Assembly: GCF_902833905.1 (NCBI RefSeq) | Contig: NZ_CADFGP010000014.1 | Location: 62,001-126,000, forward strand | Direction: 5' to 3' | Source: Paraburkholderia tuberum STM678 | Lineage (GTDB): Bacteria; Pseudomonadota; Gammaproteobacteria; Burkholderiales; Burkholderiaceae | Length of the DNA stretch: 64,000 nt | Shown: positions 7,909 to 17,574 of the stretch, piece after piece | Position numbering within the stretch: the first letter of the stretch is position 1 | Layout of the letters: each line of letters starts with the position of its first letter | Position numbers and translations under genes: made by a program | Notes under the pieces: generated by a model | Database searches by the model: none | What the model was told of the DNA's origin: nothing | What the model saw: only the letters and a program-made list of their open reading frames with translations

Positions 7909-10434
7909 ATGCCACGCATGTTGACCGAACGGCTCTTCTCTCGCTCGGCGCGCACCGCGGGTTCGCCGGCGGATTCGTCGCCGTCCTCGCGCTGGCACCA
8001 CGGACCCTGGTGGTCCAATTCCTATTTGCTGACGCCGCTCCTGTCGATCCTGGTGTTCCTGGTCGTCATGAGCCTGATTCTGTGGAGTCTGAACCGGCGC
8101 GAGCAGCAACAGCAGGAAGACACGCTGTACCGCAACGTCGCGTGGGCGCAGCAGCAGATCCGCCTGTCGATGACGGGCGCGCAAGAGCAGATCCAGGCAC
8201 TCGCGCGCGACCTCGCCGCCGGCCATGCCGACGAGCATTCGTTCCAGGTGAGCACCACGGACATCATGCAGGGGCATCCTGAGATCCTCTACATGAACTG
8301 GTACACGGGCCAGCAGCAGCCGCGCTGGCCCAACGCCGCGCCGCCGGTGCTCGGCCAGCGGCTCGCGCGTCCGAACGACGCGCAGATGGACGAAGCTGTC
8401 AAGGCCGGCTTCGCCGAGGCGCGCAACACGCGCCGCCAGGTGTACTCGCCGCTCATCTACGACGACCTCGGCAACGGCTTCATCACGCTGCAAACGCCGA
8501 TCTTCCGCGACCGCGATTTCCTCGGCACCATCGCCGCGGTGTTCTCGGTGGAAGGCATTCTGAAGCGCGACATCCCGCCCGAGCTGTCGGCCAAATACAA
8601 GATCTCGATCATCGACGCGAACAACCGCGAGTTGACCACCACGTCGACCCGCCCGCGCCTGCCGCGCGACATGTTCTACGACCTGCCGCTCGACCCGCCG
8701 GGCCAGGGCATTTCGGTGCGCGTGTACGCGTTCCCGCAGATCACCAACTTCACGAACAACACGCTGGTGTGGCTGGTGGCCGGCCTCTCCTGCTTCGTAC
8801 TGTGGAGCCTGTGGAGTCTGTGGAAGCACACGCGCCAGCGCTTCGAGGCGCAGCAGGCGCTCTACGCGGAAGCGTTTTTCCGCCGCGCGATGGAAAACTC
8901 CGTGCTGATCGGCATGCGCGTGCTCGACATGCACGGCCGCATCACGCACGTGAACCCGGCGTTCTGCCGCATGACCGGCTGGGACGAAAGCGACCTCGTC
9001 GGCAAGAGCGCGCCGTTCGCCTACTGGCCGCGCGACGCGTACCCCGAGATGCAGCGTCAGCTCGACATGACGCTGCGCGGCAAGGCGCCCTCGTCCGGCT
9101 TCGAGCTGCGCGTGCGGCGCAAGGACAGCTCGACGTTCCACGCGCGGCTCTACGTGTCGCCGCTGATCGACAGCTCGGGCCGCCAGACCGGCTGGATGTC
9201 GTCGATGACCGACATCACCGAGCCGAAGCGCGCGCGCGAAGAGCTCGCCGCCGCCCACGAACGCTTCACGACCGTGCTCGAAAGCCTCGACGCGGCAGTG
9301 TCCGTGCTCGCCGCCGACGAAGCCGAGCTGCTGTTCGCGAACCGCTATTACCGGCATCTGTTCGGCATCCGCCCGGACGGCCACCTCGAACTCGCGGGCG
9401 GCGGCTTCGACGCCTCGCAGGCGTCGTCCGATTCGATCGACATGGTCGACACCTTCGTCGGCCTGCCCGCCGCCGCGCTGACCGAAAGCACCGCCGACGC
9501 GCAGGAAATCTACATTCCCGGCATCCAGAAGTGGTTCGAGGTGCGACGCCAGTACATCCAGTGGGTCGACGGCCATCTCGCGCAGATGCAGATCGCGACC
9601 GACATCACGACCCGCAAGCGCGCGCAGGAACTCGCGCGCCAGCAGGACGAAAAGCTGCAGTTCACGAGCCGCCTGATGACGATGGGTGAAATGGCCTCGT
9701 CGCTCGCGCACGAACTGAACCAGCCGCTCGCCGCCATCAATAACTATTGCTCCGGAACCGTCGCACTGGTTAAATCCGGTCGAACGACGCCCGACAATCT
9801 GCTGCCGGTGCTCGAAAAGACCGCGCAGCAGGCGGTGCGCGCCGGCATGATCATCAAGCGTATCCGCGAGTTCGTGAAGCGCAGCGAGCCGAAGCGGCAG
9901 GCCACGCGGGTCGCGGATATCGTCGCGGACGCGGTGGGTCTCGCCGAAATCGAGGCAAGGAAGCGGCGCATTCGCATCGTTACCGATCTGCGCTCGCGGC
10001 TGCCGGTGATCTACGTCGATCCGGTGCTGATCGAGCAGGTGCTCGTGAACCTGCTGAAGAACGGCGTCGAAGCGATGGCCGAAGCGCGCCCGAACGCGGT
10101 CGACCCGGTCATCCGCGTGGTCGTGCGACTGGAGAGCGGCTTCGTCTGCATCAGCGTCGTCGACCAGGGGCCCGGCGTCGACGAAGCGACCGCCGAGCGG
10201 CTGTTCGAACCGTTTTACAGCACCAAGTCCGATGGCATGGGCATGGGGCTGAACATTTGCCGTTCGATTATCGAATCGCACCGCGGCCGTCTGTGGGTGG
10301 TCAACAACGTCGAATCCGACGGCCACATCACGGGCGCCACGTTCCATTGCAGTCTGCCCATTGGGGAGCCTGACGGCCCGAGCAACGGCGGGTCCGAGGC
10401 GCCGATACCACAAACCGTTACGGGAGAGCTATGA
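7909..10434 (+). CDS. Membrane-bound PAS sensor histidine kinase
   Basis: This 841-residue kinase has one transmembrane helix at about 41-63, an extracytoplasmic sensor region, and a second helix at about 283-307. Two PAS domains follow (about 320-440 and 450-560), then a HisKA box (SSLAHELNQPLAAINNY, phospho-acceptor His601) and an HATPase domain with N-box VNLLKNGVEAM and G-box GMGMGLNICRS. The H-box is of the FixL/DctB class. The stop overlaps the next gene's start as ATGA, so the two are translationally coupled as a two-component pair. Start choice is uncertain: ATG at 7909 or 7918, both with only weak purine-rich sequence upstream. The signal is not known; its position divergent from aceE suggests a link to central carbon or redox state. 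Confidence 0.9.
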   Translation: MPRMLTERLFSRSARTAGSPADSSPSSRWHHGPWWSNSYLLTPLLSILVFLVVMSLILWSLNRREQQQQEDTLYRNVAWAQQQIRLSMTGAQEQIQALARDLAAGHADEHSFQVSTTDIMQGHPEILYMNWYTGQQQPRWPNAAPPVLGQRLARPNDAQMDEAVKAGFAEARNTRRQVYSPLIYDDLGNGFITLQTPIFRDRDFLGTIAAVFSVEGILKRDIPPELSAKYKISIIDANNRELTTTSTRPRLPRDMFYDLPLDPPGQGISVRVYAFPQITNFTNNTLVWLVAGLSCFVLWSLWSLWKHTRQRFEAQQALYAEAFFRRAMENSVLIGMRVLDMHGRITHVNPAFCRMTGWDESDLVGKSAPFAYWPRDAYPEMQRQLDMTLRGKAPSSGFELRVRRKDSSTFHARLYVSPLIDSSGRQTGWMSSMTDITEPKRAREELAAAHERFTTVLESLDAAVSVLAADEAELLFANRYYRHLFGIRPDGHLELAGGGFDASQASSDSIDMVDTFVGLPAAALTESTADAQEIYIPGIQKWFEVRRQYIQWVDGHLAQMQIATDITTRKRAQELARQQDEKLQFTSRLMTMGEMASSLAHELNQPLAAINNYCSGTVALVKSGRTTPDNLLPVLEKTAQQAVRAGMIIKRIREFVKRSEPKRQATRVADIVADAVGLAEIEARKRRIRIVTDLRSRLPVIYVDPVLIEQVLVNLLKNGVEAMAEARPNAVDPVIRVVVRLESGFVCISVVDQGPGVDEATAERLFEPFYSTKSDGMGMGLNICRSIIESHRGRLWVVNNVESDGHITGATFHCSLPIGEPDGPSNGGSEAPIPQTVTGEL

Positions 10435-11075
10435 ACAGCCCAGTCACCACACAGGAAACCGTGTTTGTCGTCGACGACGACGAGGCCGTGCGAGATTCGC
10501 TGCGCTGGCTGCTGGAGGCGAACGGCTACCGCGTTCAGTGCTTCTCGAGCGCCGAGCAGTTCATCGACGCATGGCAGCCGCATCAGCATCCGGGCCAGAT
10601 CGCGTGTCTGATCCTCGACGTGCGGATGTCCGGCATGAGCGGGCTCGAGTTGCAGGAACGCCTGATCGCCGACAACGCGTCGCTGCCGATCATCTTCGTG
10701 ACGGGCCACGGCGACGTGCCGATGGCGGTGTCGACGATGAAAAAAGGCGCGATGGACTTCATCGAAAAGCCGTTCGACGAAGCCGAACTGCGCAAGCTCG
10801 TCGAGCGCATGCTCAACAAGGCACGCAGCGAAAGCACCAGCGTCCAGCAGCAGCGCGCCGCGGCCGAGCGCCTCGGCAAGTTGACCGCGCGCGAGCATCA
10901 GGTGCTCGAGCGGATCATCGCGGGCCGCCTGAACAAGCAGATCGCCGACGACCTCGGCATCAGCATCAAGACGGTCGAAGCGCATCGCGCGAACATCATG
11001 GAAAAGCTGAACGTCAACACGGTCGCCGATCTGCTGCGACTCGCGCTGTCGAACAAGCCGCAAACGGCGCAGTAA
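10431..11075 (+). CDS. FixJ/NarL-type response regulator
   Basis: This 214-residue regulator has an N-terminal receiver (acidic DDD at 15-17, phospho-acceptor Asp63 in LILDVRMSG, TGHGDVPMAV, Lys in IEKPFDE). Its C-terminal LuxR-type helix-turn-helix reads LTAREHQVLERIIAG...IKTVEAHRANIMEKLNV. It overlaps the kinase gene by four bases (ATGA) and is certainly its cognate partner by position. The FixJ-like receiver/HTH arrangement fits a transcriptional activator. Target genes are not evident; the divergent aceE promoter region is one candidate. Confidence 0.93.
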   Translation: MNSPVTTQETVFVVDDDEAVRDSLRWLLEANGYRVQCFSSAEQFIDAWQPHQHPGQIACLILDVRMSGMSGLELQERLIADNASLPIIFVTGHGDVPMAVSTMKKGAMDFIEKPFDEAELRKLVERMLNKARSESTSVQQQRAAAERLGKLTAREHQVLERIIAGRLNKQIADDLGISIKTVEAHRANIMEKLNVNTVADLLRLALSNKPQTAQ

Positions 11076-11533
11076 CAGAGGCACGGGCGGCCTTTCGTTC
11101 GGAGGGGCCGTTGGTACGTGGCCGCCATCCGTGGCGGTTGCGTCGCCGGTTCGCGACTGCCTGACCGACGCCGAGTCCGGCGTGCGGGTGGCGCGCGAGC
11201 GGCCTGCCCCGCCGCTCGCAGTGCGCTTCCTGGCCGCCACAGGACCGCCGCCACAGGGCCGCCGCCTCACATCCCGGACGCTCCCACGCGCGCCGCGCGC
11301 CCCGAATCCACTGCGAAAGCGCGCCCCCGCGCCGGTATAATGTCGGACTTCGCAGCGGCGCCTTGCCCGAACCGGCAGCGCGCCTGTCGCAGGGCGACGG
11401 GGCTCCGTGGCTCCGTCAGCCAGCCGAAGCACGCCGTCGCGCGCCCCTCCGCGCGAGCGCTTCGCCCCGCCTGCCAAACCGTCTGTCCCGACCTGATTCC
11501 CGATCCCAATCTCGACCCAACGTTCGACCGACC
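11076..11533 (+). other. Intergenic region with possible folD promoter
   Basis: No credible gene occupies these 458 bp; the open frames are GC-rich artefacts. A perfect -10 hexamer TATAAT is at 11336-11341, with no good -35 at the right distance, and would give a 5' leader of about 190 bases for folD. A weak five-bp hairpin after the regulator stop (about 11087-11112) lacks a T tract. Confidence 0.4.
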
Positions 11534-12397
11534 ATGACTGCCAAACTGATCGACGGCCTCGCCCTCTCCAAGACCCTGCGCGCCGACGTCGCGGCGCGCG
11601 CCGCCGCCCTGACCGCCCGCGGTCATCAGCCGGGCCTCGCCGTGATTCTGGTCGGCGACAATCCGGCCAGCGAAGTGTATGTGCGCAACAAGGTGAAGGC
11701 CTGCCACGACAACGGCCTCGGCTCGTCGTTCGACCGCTATCCGGCCGATCTGCCCGAAGCCGACCTGCTCGCGCGCATCGACGAGCTGAATCGCGATCCG
11801 GCCATCCACGGCATTCTCGTGCAGCTGCCGCTGCCGAAGCACATCGACAGCCACAAGGTGATCGAGGCGATCGCGCCCGAGAAGGACGTCGACGGTTTCC
11901 ACGTCGCCAATGCGGGCGCGCTGATGACGGGTCAGCCGCTGTTCCGTCCGTGCACGCCGTACGGCGTGATGAAGATGTTCGCGGCCTACGGCATCGATCT
12001 GAAGGGCGCGAACGCGGTCGTGATCGGCCGCTCGAACATCGTCGGCAAGCCGATGGCGCTGCTGCTGCTCGAAGCGGGCGCGACCGTCACGATCTGCCAC
12101 AGCAAGACGCGCGATCTGGCCGCGCACACGCGCAACGCCGACGTCGTGGTCGCCGCGACCGGTCTGCGCAACATCCTGACCGCGGACATGGTGAAGCCGG
12201 GCGCGACCGTGATCGACGTCGGCATGAATCGCGACGACGCCGGCAAGCTGTGCGGCGACGTCGACTTCGCGGGTGTCAAGGAAGTGGCCGGCCATATCAC
12301 GCCGGTGCCGGGCGGCGTCGGCCCGATGACGATCACGATGCTGCTCGTCAACACGATCGAAGCGGCCGAGCGCGAGGCGGACGCGGCCAAGGCGTAA
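11534..12397 (+). CDS. folD: Bifunctional methylene-THF dehydrogenase/cyclohydrolase FolD
   Basis: This 287-residue cytosolic enzyme interconverts 5,10-methylene-, methenyl- and 10-formyl-tetrahydrofolate using NADP+. Family signatures are visible: [21 protein letters not shown] with the catalytic lysine, [47 protein letters not shown] for NADP binding, and [12 protein letters not shown] near the end. The ATG at 11534 gives the standard N-terminus [11 protein letters not shown]; the open frame extends upstream only with non-homologous residues. It appears to be its own unit, followed after 318 bp by the M3 peptidase gene. Confidence 0.97.
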   Translation: MTAKLIDGLALSKTLRADVAARAAALTARGHQPGLAVILVGDNPASEVYVRNKVKACHDNGLGSSFDRYPADLPEADLLARIDELNRDPAIHGILVQLPLPKHIDSHKVIEAIAPEKDVDGFHVANAGALMTGQPLFRPCTPYGVMKMFAAYGIDLKGANAVVIGRSNIVGKPMALLLLEAGATVTICHSKTRDLAAHTRNADVVVAATGLRNILTADMVKPGATVIDVGMNRDDAGKLCGDVDFAGVKEVAGHITPVPGGVGPMTITMLLVNTIEAAEREADAAKA

Positions 12398-12715
12398 CCG
12401 CTGGGCGGTGAGCGCGAGGCGGAGTGAGGCGACTCATCCGTCTCGTCCACCGGATCATCACCCGCCCTTCTCTCTCGCAGAGCCACCGCCTCCTTACCGC
12501 GTCGCCGGATCCCGCGGCCCGCGGCCTGCCCCAACGCGCGCCCAACGCGCCGCAACATCTGTTAATTTGTCAGCCGATGGATTGGAATCGGCGCCCCCCG
12601 CCCCAATAATGTCCGTAGCCGGTGCCGCCATGCGCCGGGCGTCGAGCGACCCAGCACGAGACGGCACGCGCGAGCGCCGCACCGCCCCCTTCACCCGCGT
12701 CAGACAGGAAGCCTT
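12398..12715 (+). other. Intergenic region folD-M3 peptidase
   Basis: No gene is supported in these 318 bp. No confident promoter or terminator hairpin was recognised. The only clearly functional element is the ribosome-binding site AGGAAG just before the peptidase ATG. Confidence 0.4.
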
Positions 12716-14821
12716 ATGTCCACTACCGCCACGCATCAAGACAACCCGCTCCTCGATTTTTCCGATCTGCCGCGCTTTGGCTCCATCCGACCCGAACACG
12801 TGACGCCCGCCCTCGACGTGCTGCTCGCCGACGCGGCGGCCGCCGTCGAGCGTGCCGCGCTGCCGGCCACGCCCGCGTCGTGGGCCGACGTCGTCGAACC
12901 GGTCGAGCGCGCCACCGAGCCGCTGTCGCGCGCGTGGAGCGTGATCGGTCATCTCAATGCCGTCGCCGATACGCCCGAGCTACGCGCCGTGTACGGCGAG
13001 AACCTGCCGCGCGTGACCGAGTTCTGGTCGAGCGTCGGCCAGAATCTCGCGCTCTACGAGAAGTACAAGGCACTGAACGCCAGCGACGAATTCGCATCGC
13101 TGAACGGCGAACGCAAGAAGATCCTCAGCAACGCGCTGCGTGATTTCCGTCTGTCGGGCGCCGAGTTGCCGGAAGACCAGAAGCCGCGTTTCGCCGAATT
13201 GCAGGAGCGCCAGGCGGCGCTGTCGAAGGCGTTTTCGGATCACGTGCTCGATGCGACCAACGCGTATGCGTACATCGTCGATGCGGGCAACGAAACGCAA
13301 CTGGCGGGACTGCCCGAAGACGTGATCGAAGCCGCGAAGGAAGCCGCCGAGCGAGACGGCAAGACTGGCTACAAGTTCACGCTGCACTTCCCGTCTTATT
13401 TCCCGGTCATGCAGTACTCGGAAAACCGTTCGATGCGCGAAGCGATGTATCGCGCATACGTGACGCGCGCGTCCGAGCTCGGCGCGCAATACGGCAACGG
13501 CAAGACCGAGTGGGACAACACCCAGGTGCTCGCCGACGAACTGAAGCTGCGCGCCGAAGAAGCGCAGATGCTCGGCTACGGCAACTTCGCCGAAGTGTCG
13601 CTCGCGCCGAAGATGGCCGAATCGCCGGCGCAGGTAATGGCCTTTCTCGAAGACCTCGCGACGCGCGCGCGTCCGCATGCCGAGCAGGACTGGAAAGAGC
13701 TGCGCGAATTTGCCGCGAGCGAACTCGGCATGACCGATCTGCAGCCGTGGGACATGACGTTCGCCGCCGAGCGCCTGCGCCAGAAGCGCTATTCGTTCTC
13801 GGAAAACGAAGTGAAGCAGTACTTCCCGGAAGACGCGGTGTTCAAGGGCCTGTTCAAGGTCACCGAGACGCTGTTCGGCGTGCGCATCCGCCGCGACGAA
13901 GCGGCCGTCTGGCATCCGGACGTGCGCTTCTTCCGCGTCGAGAATCAGGACGGCGGCCTCGTCGCGCAGTTCTATCTCGACCTGTATGCACGCGAAGGCA
14001 AGCGCGGCGGCGCCTGGATGGACGACGCACGCGGCCGTCACAAGCTCGCGCATGGCGCGGTGCAAACGCCGGTCGCGTATCTGACCTGTAATTTCTCGGC
14101 GCCGGTCGGCGGCAAGCCCGCCTGCTTCACGCACGACGAAGTGATCACGCTGTTCCATGAGTTCGGCCACGGCTTGCATCACATGCTCACGCGCGTCGAT
14201 GAGCTCGGCGTGTCGGGCATCAACGGCGTCGAATGGGATGCGGTCGAGCTGCCTTCGCAGTTCATGGAGAACTTCTGCTGGGAGTGGGACGTGCTGTCCG
14301 ACATGACCTCGCACGTCGATACCGCGAAGCCGCTGCCGCGCGAGCTGTTCGACAAGATGCTCGCCGCGAAGAACTTCCAGAGCGGCCTCGGCACGCTGCG
14401 GCAGATCGTGTTCTCGATGTTCGACATGCAACTGCATACCGGCTTCGACGCGAACGGCGCGAAGAGCGCCAACGAACTCGCGCGCGAAATCAACGAACGC
14501 TTCCACGTCGTGCCGCAAGCGCCGTTCTCGCGTTGGCCGAATACGTTCAGCCATATTTTCGCGGGTGGTTACGCGGCCGGCTACTACAGCTACAAGTGGG
14601 CTGAAGTGCTGTCGGCCGACGCGTACGCGGCGTTCGAGGAAGCCGCGCAAGCCGCGGGCAGCGTGCTCGATCAGTCGACCGGCATGCGTTATCGTCGCGA
14701 GATTCTCGAAGTGGGCGGCAGCCGTCCGGCGATGGAATCGTTCAAGGCGTTCCGTGGCCGCGAGCCGAATATCGATGCGCTGCTGCGGCATAACGGCATG
14801 GCGCCGGGTGCCGCGCACTGA
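12716..14821 (+). CDS. prlC: M3 family metallopeptidase, oligopeptidase A
   Basis: This 701-residue zinc peptidase degrades short cytosolic peptides, including signal-peptide remnants. The zinc motif HEFGH is at residues 481-485 within FHEFGHGLHHML. The third-ligand region NGVEWDAVELPSQFMENF follows about 25 residues later. Length and the end (FRGREPNIDALLRHNG) match PrlC/OpdA of Gram-negative bacteria. The start is supported by AGGAAG upstream. There is no signal peptide, so it acts in the cytoplasm. It is a separate unit from the convergent amidohydrolase gene, with a shared terminator between them. Confidence 0.95.
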   Translation: MSTTATHQDNPLLDFSDLPRFGSIRPEHVTPALDVLLADAAAAVERAALPATPASWADVVEPVERATEPLSRAWSVIGHLNAVADTPELRAVYGENLPRVTEFWSSVGQNLALYEKYKALNASDEFASLNGERKKILSNALRDFRLSGAELPEDQKPRFAELQERQAALSKAFSDHVLDATNAYAYIVDAGNETQLAGLPEDVIEAAKEAAERDGKTGYKFTLHFPSYFPVMQYSENRSMREAMYRAYVTRASELGAQYGNGKTEWDNTQVLADELKLRAEEAQMLGYGNFAEVSLAPKMAESPAQVMAFLEDLATRARPHAEQDWKELREFAASELGMTDLQPWDMTFAAERLRQKRYSFSENEVKQYFPEDAVFKGLFKVTETLFGVRIRRDEAAVWHPDVRFFRVENQDGGLVAQFYLDLYAREGKRGGAWMDDARGRHKLAHGAVQTPVAYLTCNFSAPVGGKPACFTHDEVITLFHEFGHGLHHMLTRVDELGVSGINGVEWDAVELPSQFMENFCWEWDVLSDMTSHVDTAKPLPRELFDKMLAAKNFQSGLGTLRQIVFSMFDMQLHTGFDANGAKSANELAREINERFHVVPQAPFSRWPNTFSHIFAGGYAAGYYSYKWAEVLSADAYAAFEEAAQAAGSVLDQSTGMRYRREILEVGGSRPAMESFKAFRGREPNIDALLRHNGMAPGAAH

Positions 14822-14889
14822 GCGATTGAAACGTCGCGATGATCGTTCGTTCGGCCTGGATGCGATGGCGCTGAATGAACGATGCCGAT

Positions 14890-14930
14890 AGAAAAACCGG
14901 CGGTCTGCTCGCGCAGGCCGCCGGTTTGTC
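14890..14930. terminator. Bidirectional terminator between prlC and codA-like gene
   Basis: A long stem, AAACCGGCGG pairing with CCGCCGGTTT (14894-14927), has A-rich sequence on the left and T on the right. It serves both convergent genes. Confidence 0.75.
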
Positions 14931-14951
14931 ATTGATGCGCGAGATACGTCG

Positions 14952-16253
14952 CTACGCGCGATGCAGCTTGAAATCGACCTGCTCAGGCCGCCCTTCGAGC
15001 GATAACGACACGCTCGCGGCCGGCGCGCGGCCGACCACCCTGCCCCGGCTCACCACCACGAGCCGCGCGGCGCGCAGACGGATCGCCTCGAGCTCGTCGC
15101 GCGCATCGAGCACGACGAGATTGGCCGCGCATCCGGGCGCGATGCCATAGTCTTCCAGACCGAGAATGCGCGCCGCGTTCACGGTCACCGCGTCGAAACA
15201 GGCGTGCATGCCGTCGACGCTGGTCATCTGCGCAACATGCAGGCCCATCTGCGCGACTTCGAGCATATCGGCCGAACCGAGGCTGTACCACGGGTCCATC
15301 ACGCAGTCGTGGCCGAACGCGACCGTGATGCCCGAGGCCAGCATCTCCGGCACCCGCGTCATGCCGCGCCGTTTCGGGTACGTGTCGCTGCGGCCTTGCA
15401 GCGTGATGTTGATCAGCGGATTCGCGATCGCCGCGACGCCCGACTCGCGAATCAACGGCAGCAGCTTGCTCACGTAGTAGTTGTCCATCGAATGCATCGA
15501 CGTCAGGTGCGAGCCGGCGACACGTCCGTGCAGGCCGAGCCGGTGCGTTTCGGCCGCGAGCGTTTCGATGTGGCGCGATAGCGGATCGTCCGATTCGTCG
15601 CAATGCATATCGACGCGCAGGCCCTTTTCGGCCGCGTACTCGCACAGCATGCGCACCGACTGCGCGCCGTCGGCCATCGTCCGCTCGAAATGCGGAATGC
15701 CGCCGACCACGTCGACGCCCATGTCGATCGCGCGCTTCAGATTATCGAACGCGCCGGCGCTGCGCAGCAGACCGTCTTGCGGGAAGGCAACCAATTGCAG
15801 ATCGAGATACGGCGCGACGCGGCGCTTCACTTCGAGCAATGCCTCGACCGCGAGCAGACGCGGATCGCACACGTCGACGTGGCTGCGGATCGCGAGCAGG
15901 CCGCGCGCGACCGCCCAATCGCAATACTGCATCGCGCGTTCGATCAACGCTTGCTGCGTGAGCTCGGGCTTCAGCTCGCCCCATAGCGCGATGCCTTCGA
16001 GCAGCGTGCCCGACGCGTTCACGCGCGGCAAACCGTACGACAGCGTCGCGTCCATATGGAAATGCGGGTCGACGAACGGCGGCGTGACGAGCGAACCGGC
16101 CGCGTCGATTTCGTCGCGCGCGCTCGCGGCCAGGTTCGGCTCGATGGCGACGATACGGCCCGCGTCGATGCCGATGTCGACTGGGGACTGGTGATGCGGG
16201 GACAGCTGGGCGGCACTGCGCGGCAGCGTCGCGTGGCGGATGATCAGATCCAT
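14952..16253 (-). CDS. codA: Cytosine deaminase-type amidohydrolase
   Basis: This 433-residue enzyme belongs to the cytosine deaminase branch of the amidohydrolase superfamily. The metal site HFH (His64, His66 in DPHFHMD), SHVDVCD, the HCDESDD segment, HLTSMHS and FGHDCVMDPW with the catalytic aspartate all match CodA and related N-substituted amino-triazine hydrolases. It should hydrolyse the exocyclic amino group of cytosine or a related ring; substrate cannot be fixed by sequence alone. No codB transporter is adjacent. It is transcribed divergently from the racemase gene, with 163 bp between the starts. Confidence 0.85.
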   Translation of the reverse strand: MDLIIRHATLPRSAAQLSPHHQSPVDIGIDAGRIVAIEPNLAASARDEIDAAGSLVTPPFVDPHFHMDATLSYGLPRVNASGTLLEGIALWGELKPELTQQALIERAMQYCDWAVARGLLAIRSHVDVCDPRLLAVEALLEVKRRVAPYLDLQLVAFPQDGLLRSAGAFDNLKRAIDMGVDVVGGIPHFERTMADGAQSVRMLCEYAAEKGLRVDMHCDESDDPLSRHIETLAAETHRLGLHGRVAGSHLTSMHSMDNYYVSKLLPLIRESGVAAIANPLINITLQGRSDTYPKRRGMTRVPEMLASGITVAFGHDCVMDPWYSLGSADMLEVAQMGLHVAQMTSVDGMHACFDAVTVNAARILGLEDYGIAPGCAANLVVLDARDELEAIRLRAARLVVVSRGRVVGRAPAASVSLSLEGRPEQVDFKLHRA

Positions 16254-16416
16254 GTTCGCTCCGGTTGATCGCGTTCGGACTCGCTACGATTCTATCGGCG
16301 CCAGAAAAATGCGGGCACCGATGCGTACCGGCGCGCAGGCCGAAATCCGTACCGGCTGCGCGCGATGCGAGGCGCCTATACTCGCCGTTTCGGCCATGCA
16401 TTGACGGAGCGTACAG

Positions 16417-17115
16417 ATGAAAACGATCGGCGTGATCGGCGGAATGAGCTGGGAGTCGTCCACCGAGTATTACCGGCTGCTGAACCGCCACGCGAAGGCG
16501 CGGCTCGGCGGCCATCACAACGCGCGCAGTCTTCTGCTGACCGTCGATTTCGCGTCGATCGAGGCGAACCAGCGCGCCGGCGACTGGCACGCGCTCGGCG
16601 AACAGATGGCCGACGCCGCGCGCCAGCTCGAACGCGGCGGCGCCGATCTGGTGATTCTTGCGACGAACACGATGCATCGCGTGTGCGAATCGATCGAGCA
16701 GGCGATCACGGTACCGTTCCTGCACATCGCCGATCCGACCGGCGCGGCGCTGCGCGCGGCGGGCGTCGAGCGGGTGGGCCTGCTCGGCACGCGCTACACG
16801 ATGGAGCAGACGTTCTATATGGGCCGGCTGCGCGAGCGCTATGGACTCGACACGCTCGTGCCTGATGAGGACGAACGCGCGGACGTGCACCGCATCATTT
16901 ACGACGAGCTATGCCACGGTAACGTGGCCGACGCGTCGCGCAAGGTTTATCAACGCGTGATCGAGCATCTGGCCGCGCGTGGCGCGCAGGCGGTGATACT
17001 CGGCTGCACCGAGATCACGCTGCTGATCAAGCCGGAAGATTCGGTGCTGCCGGTGTTCGATACCACTGCGTTGCATGCGCAGGCGGCGGTGGAGTGGGCG
17101 ATCGGGGCGAAGTGA
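16417..17115 (+). CDS. Aspartate/glutamate racemase family protein
   Basis: This 232-residue protein matches the Asp/Glu racemase family: GVIGGMSWESS at the start, LATNTMH at about 81-87 and the second catalytic cysteine in LGCTEI (Cys197). The first catalytic position is Thr83 rather than Cys. This same Thr83/Cys197 pair is known from E. coli YgeA, an atypical racemase that acts on L-Asp/L-Glu. It probably contributes D-amino acids or is catabolic. A decayed second copy lies at 18529-18705 on the other side of the toxin/immunity cassette. Confidence 0.88.
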   Translation: MKTIGVIGGMSWESSTEYYRLLNRHAKARLGGHHNARSLLLTVDFASIEANQRAGDWHALGEQMADAARQLERGGADLVILATNTMHRVCESIEQAITVPFLHIADPTGAALRAAGVERVGLLGTRYTMEQTFYMGRLRERYGLDTLVPDEDERADVHRIIYDELCHGNVADASRKVYQRVIEHLAARGAQAVILGCTEITLLIKPEDSVLPVFDTTALHAQAAVEWAIGAK

Positions 17116-17276
17116 AAATGGGCTCGGGGCTCTGGTTTTGCGCCGGAAGGAAAACAGATTCGTCTCCCTTTGTCGGCGAGAGATGGCGCGAGTCGAAAGC
17201 GATAGATCGACACTCATCACGTCCCGTGCATACACATCGGACCGGATGGAACTGTCCGCGCCTTGCAACAAGCCGA

Positions 17277-17567
17277 TTACTCGTTGAGGAGGCGCTGGAT
17301 CTCGTCAAGAAAAGAAGCGACGGTGTAGCCCCACGGCTCGGGAGAAAATCCGCGCCCATACATCTGATCGAACGCAATGGCCAGATCGTGCGAGTGTTCG
17401 GTCCTGAACGAGTCTATTTCCCGAACTAAATTGGCGTAATCGTGAGGACTGTCCTGCTTGTAACACGCGACTATTTCCGGGACGGTTTCTCCGAACAGGT
17501 CGAAGTCCTGGCCGAAATACGTTCTCATGAGGTGGTCCATTGCGGGATAGCGCTCTGATGAACTCAT
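17277..17567 (-). CDS. CdiI-type immunity protein
   Basis: This 96-residue acidic protein lies seven bases downstream of the toxin gene in the same direction. The body YFGQDFDLFGETVPEIVACY followed by an acidic helix and YGRGFSP resembles contact-dependent growth inhibition immunity proteins (CdiI_2-like; from memory, not searched). Its expected role is to bind and block the neighbouring RNase A-like toxin in the cytoplasm. I chose ATG 17567 because GAGAGA precedes it by a few bases; a TTG at 17582 would add five residues and overlap the toxin stop. Base composition is lower in GC than the flanking genes, suggesting acquisition with the toxin. Confidence 0.75.
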   Translation of the reverse strand: MSSSERYPAMDHLMRTYFGQDFDLFGETVPEIVACYKQDSPHDYANLVREIDSFRTEHSHDLAIAFDQMYGRGFSPEPWGYTVASFLDEIQRLLNE

Positions 17568-17574
17568 TTCTCTC

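Noticed and set aside
7777..10413. 878-codon open frame opposite the histidine kinase
   Set aside because: Antisense shadow with Arg/His/Asp-rich composition; the + strand gene has full kinase domains.
12980..14932. 650-codon open frame opposite prlC
   Set aside because: Antisense shadow; the + strand encodes an intact M3 peptidase with HEFGH.
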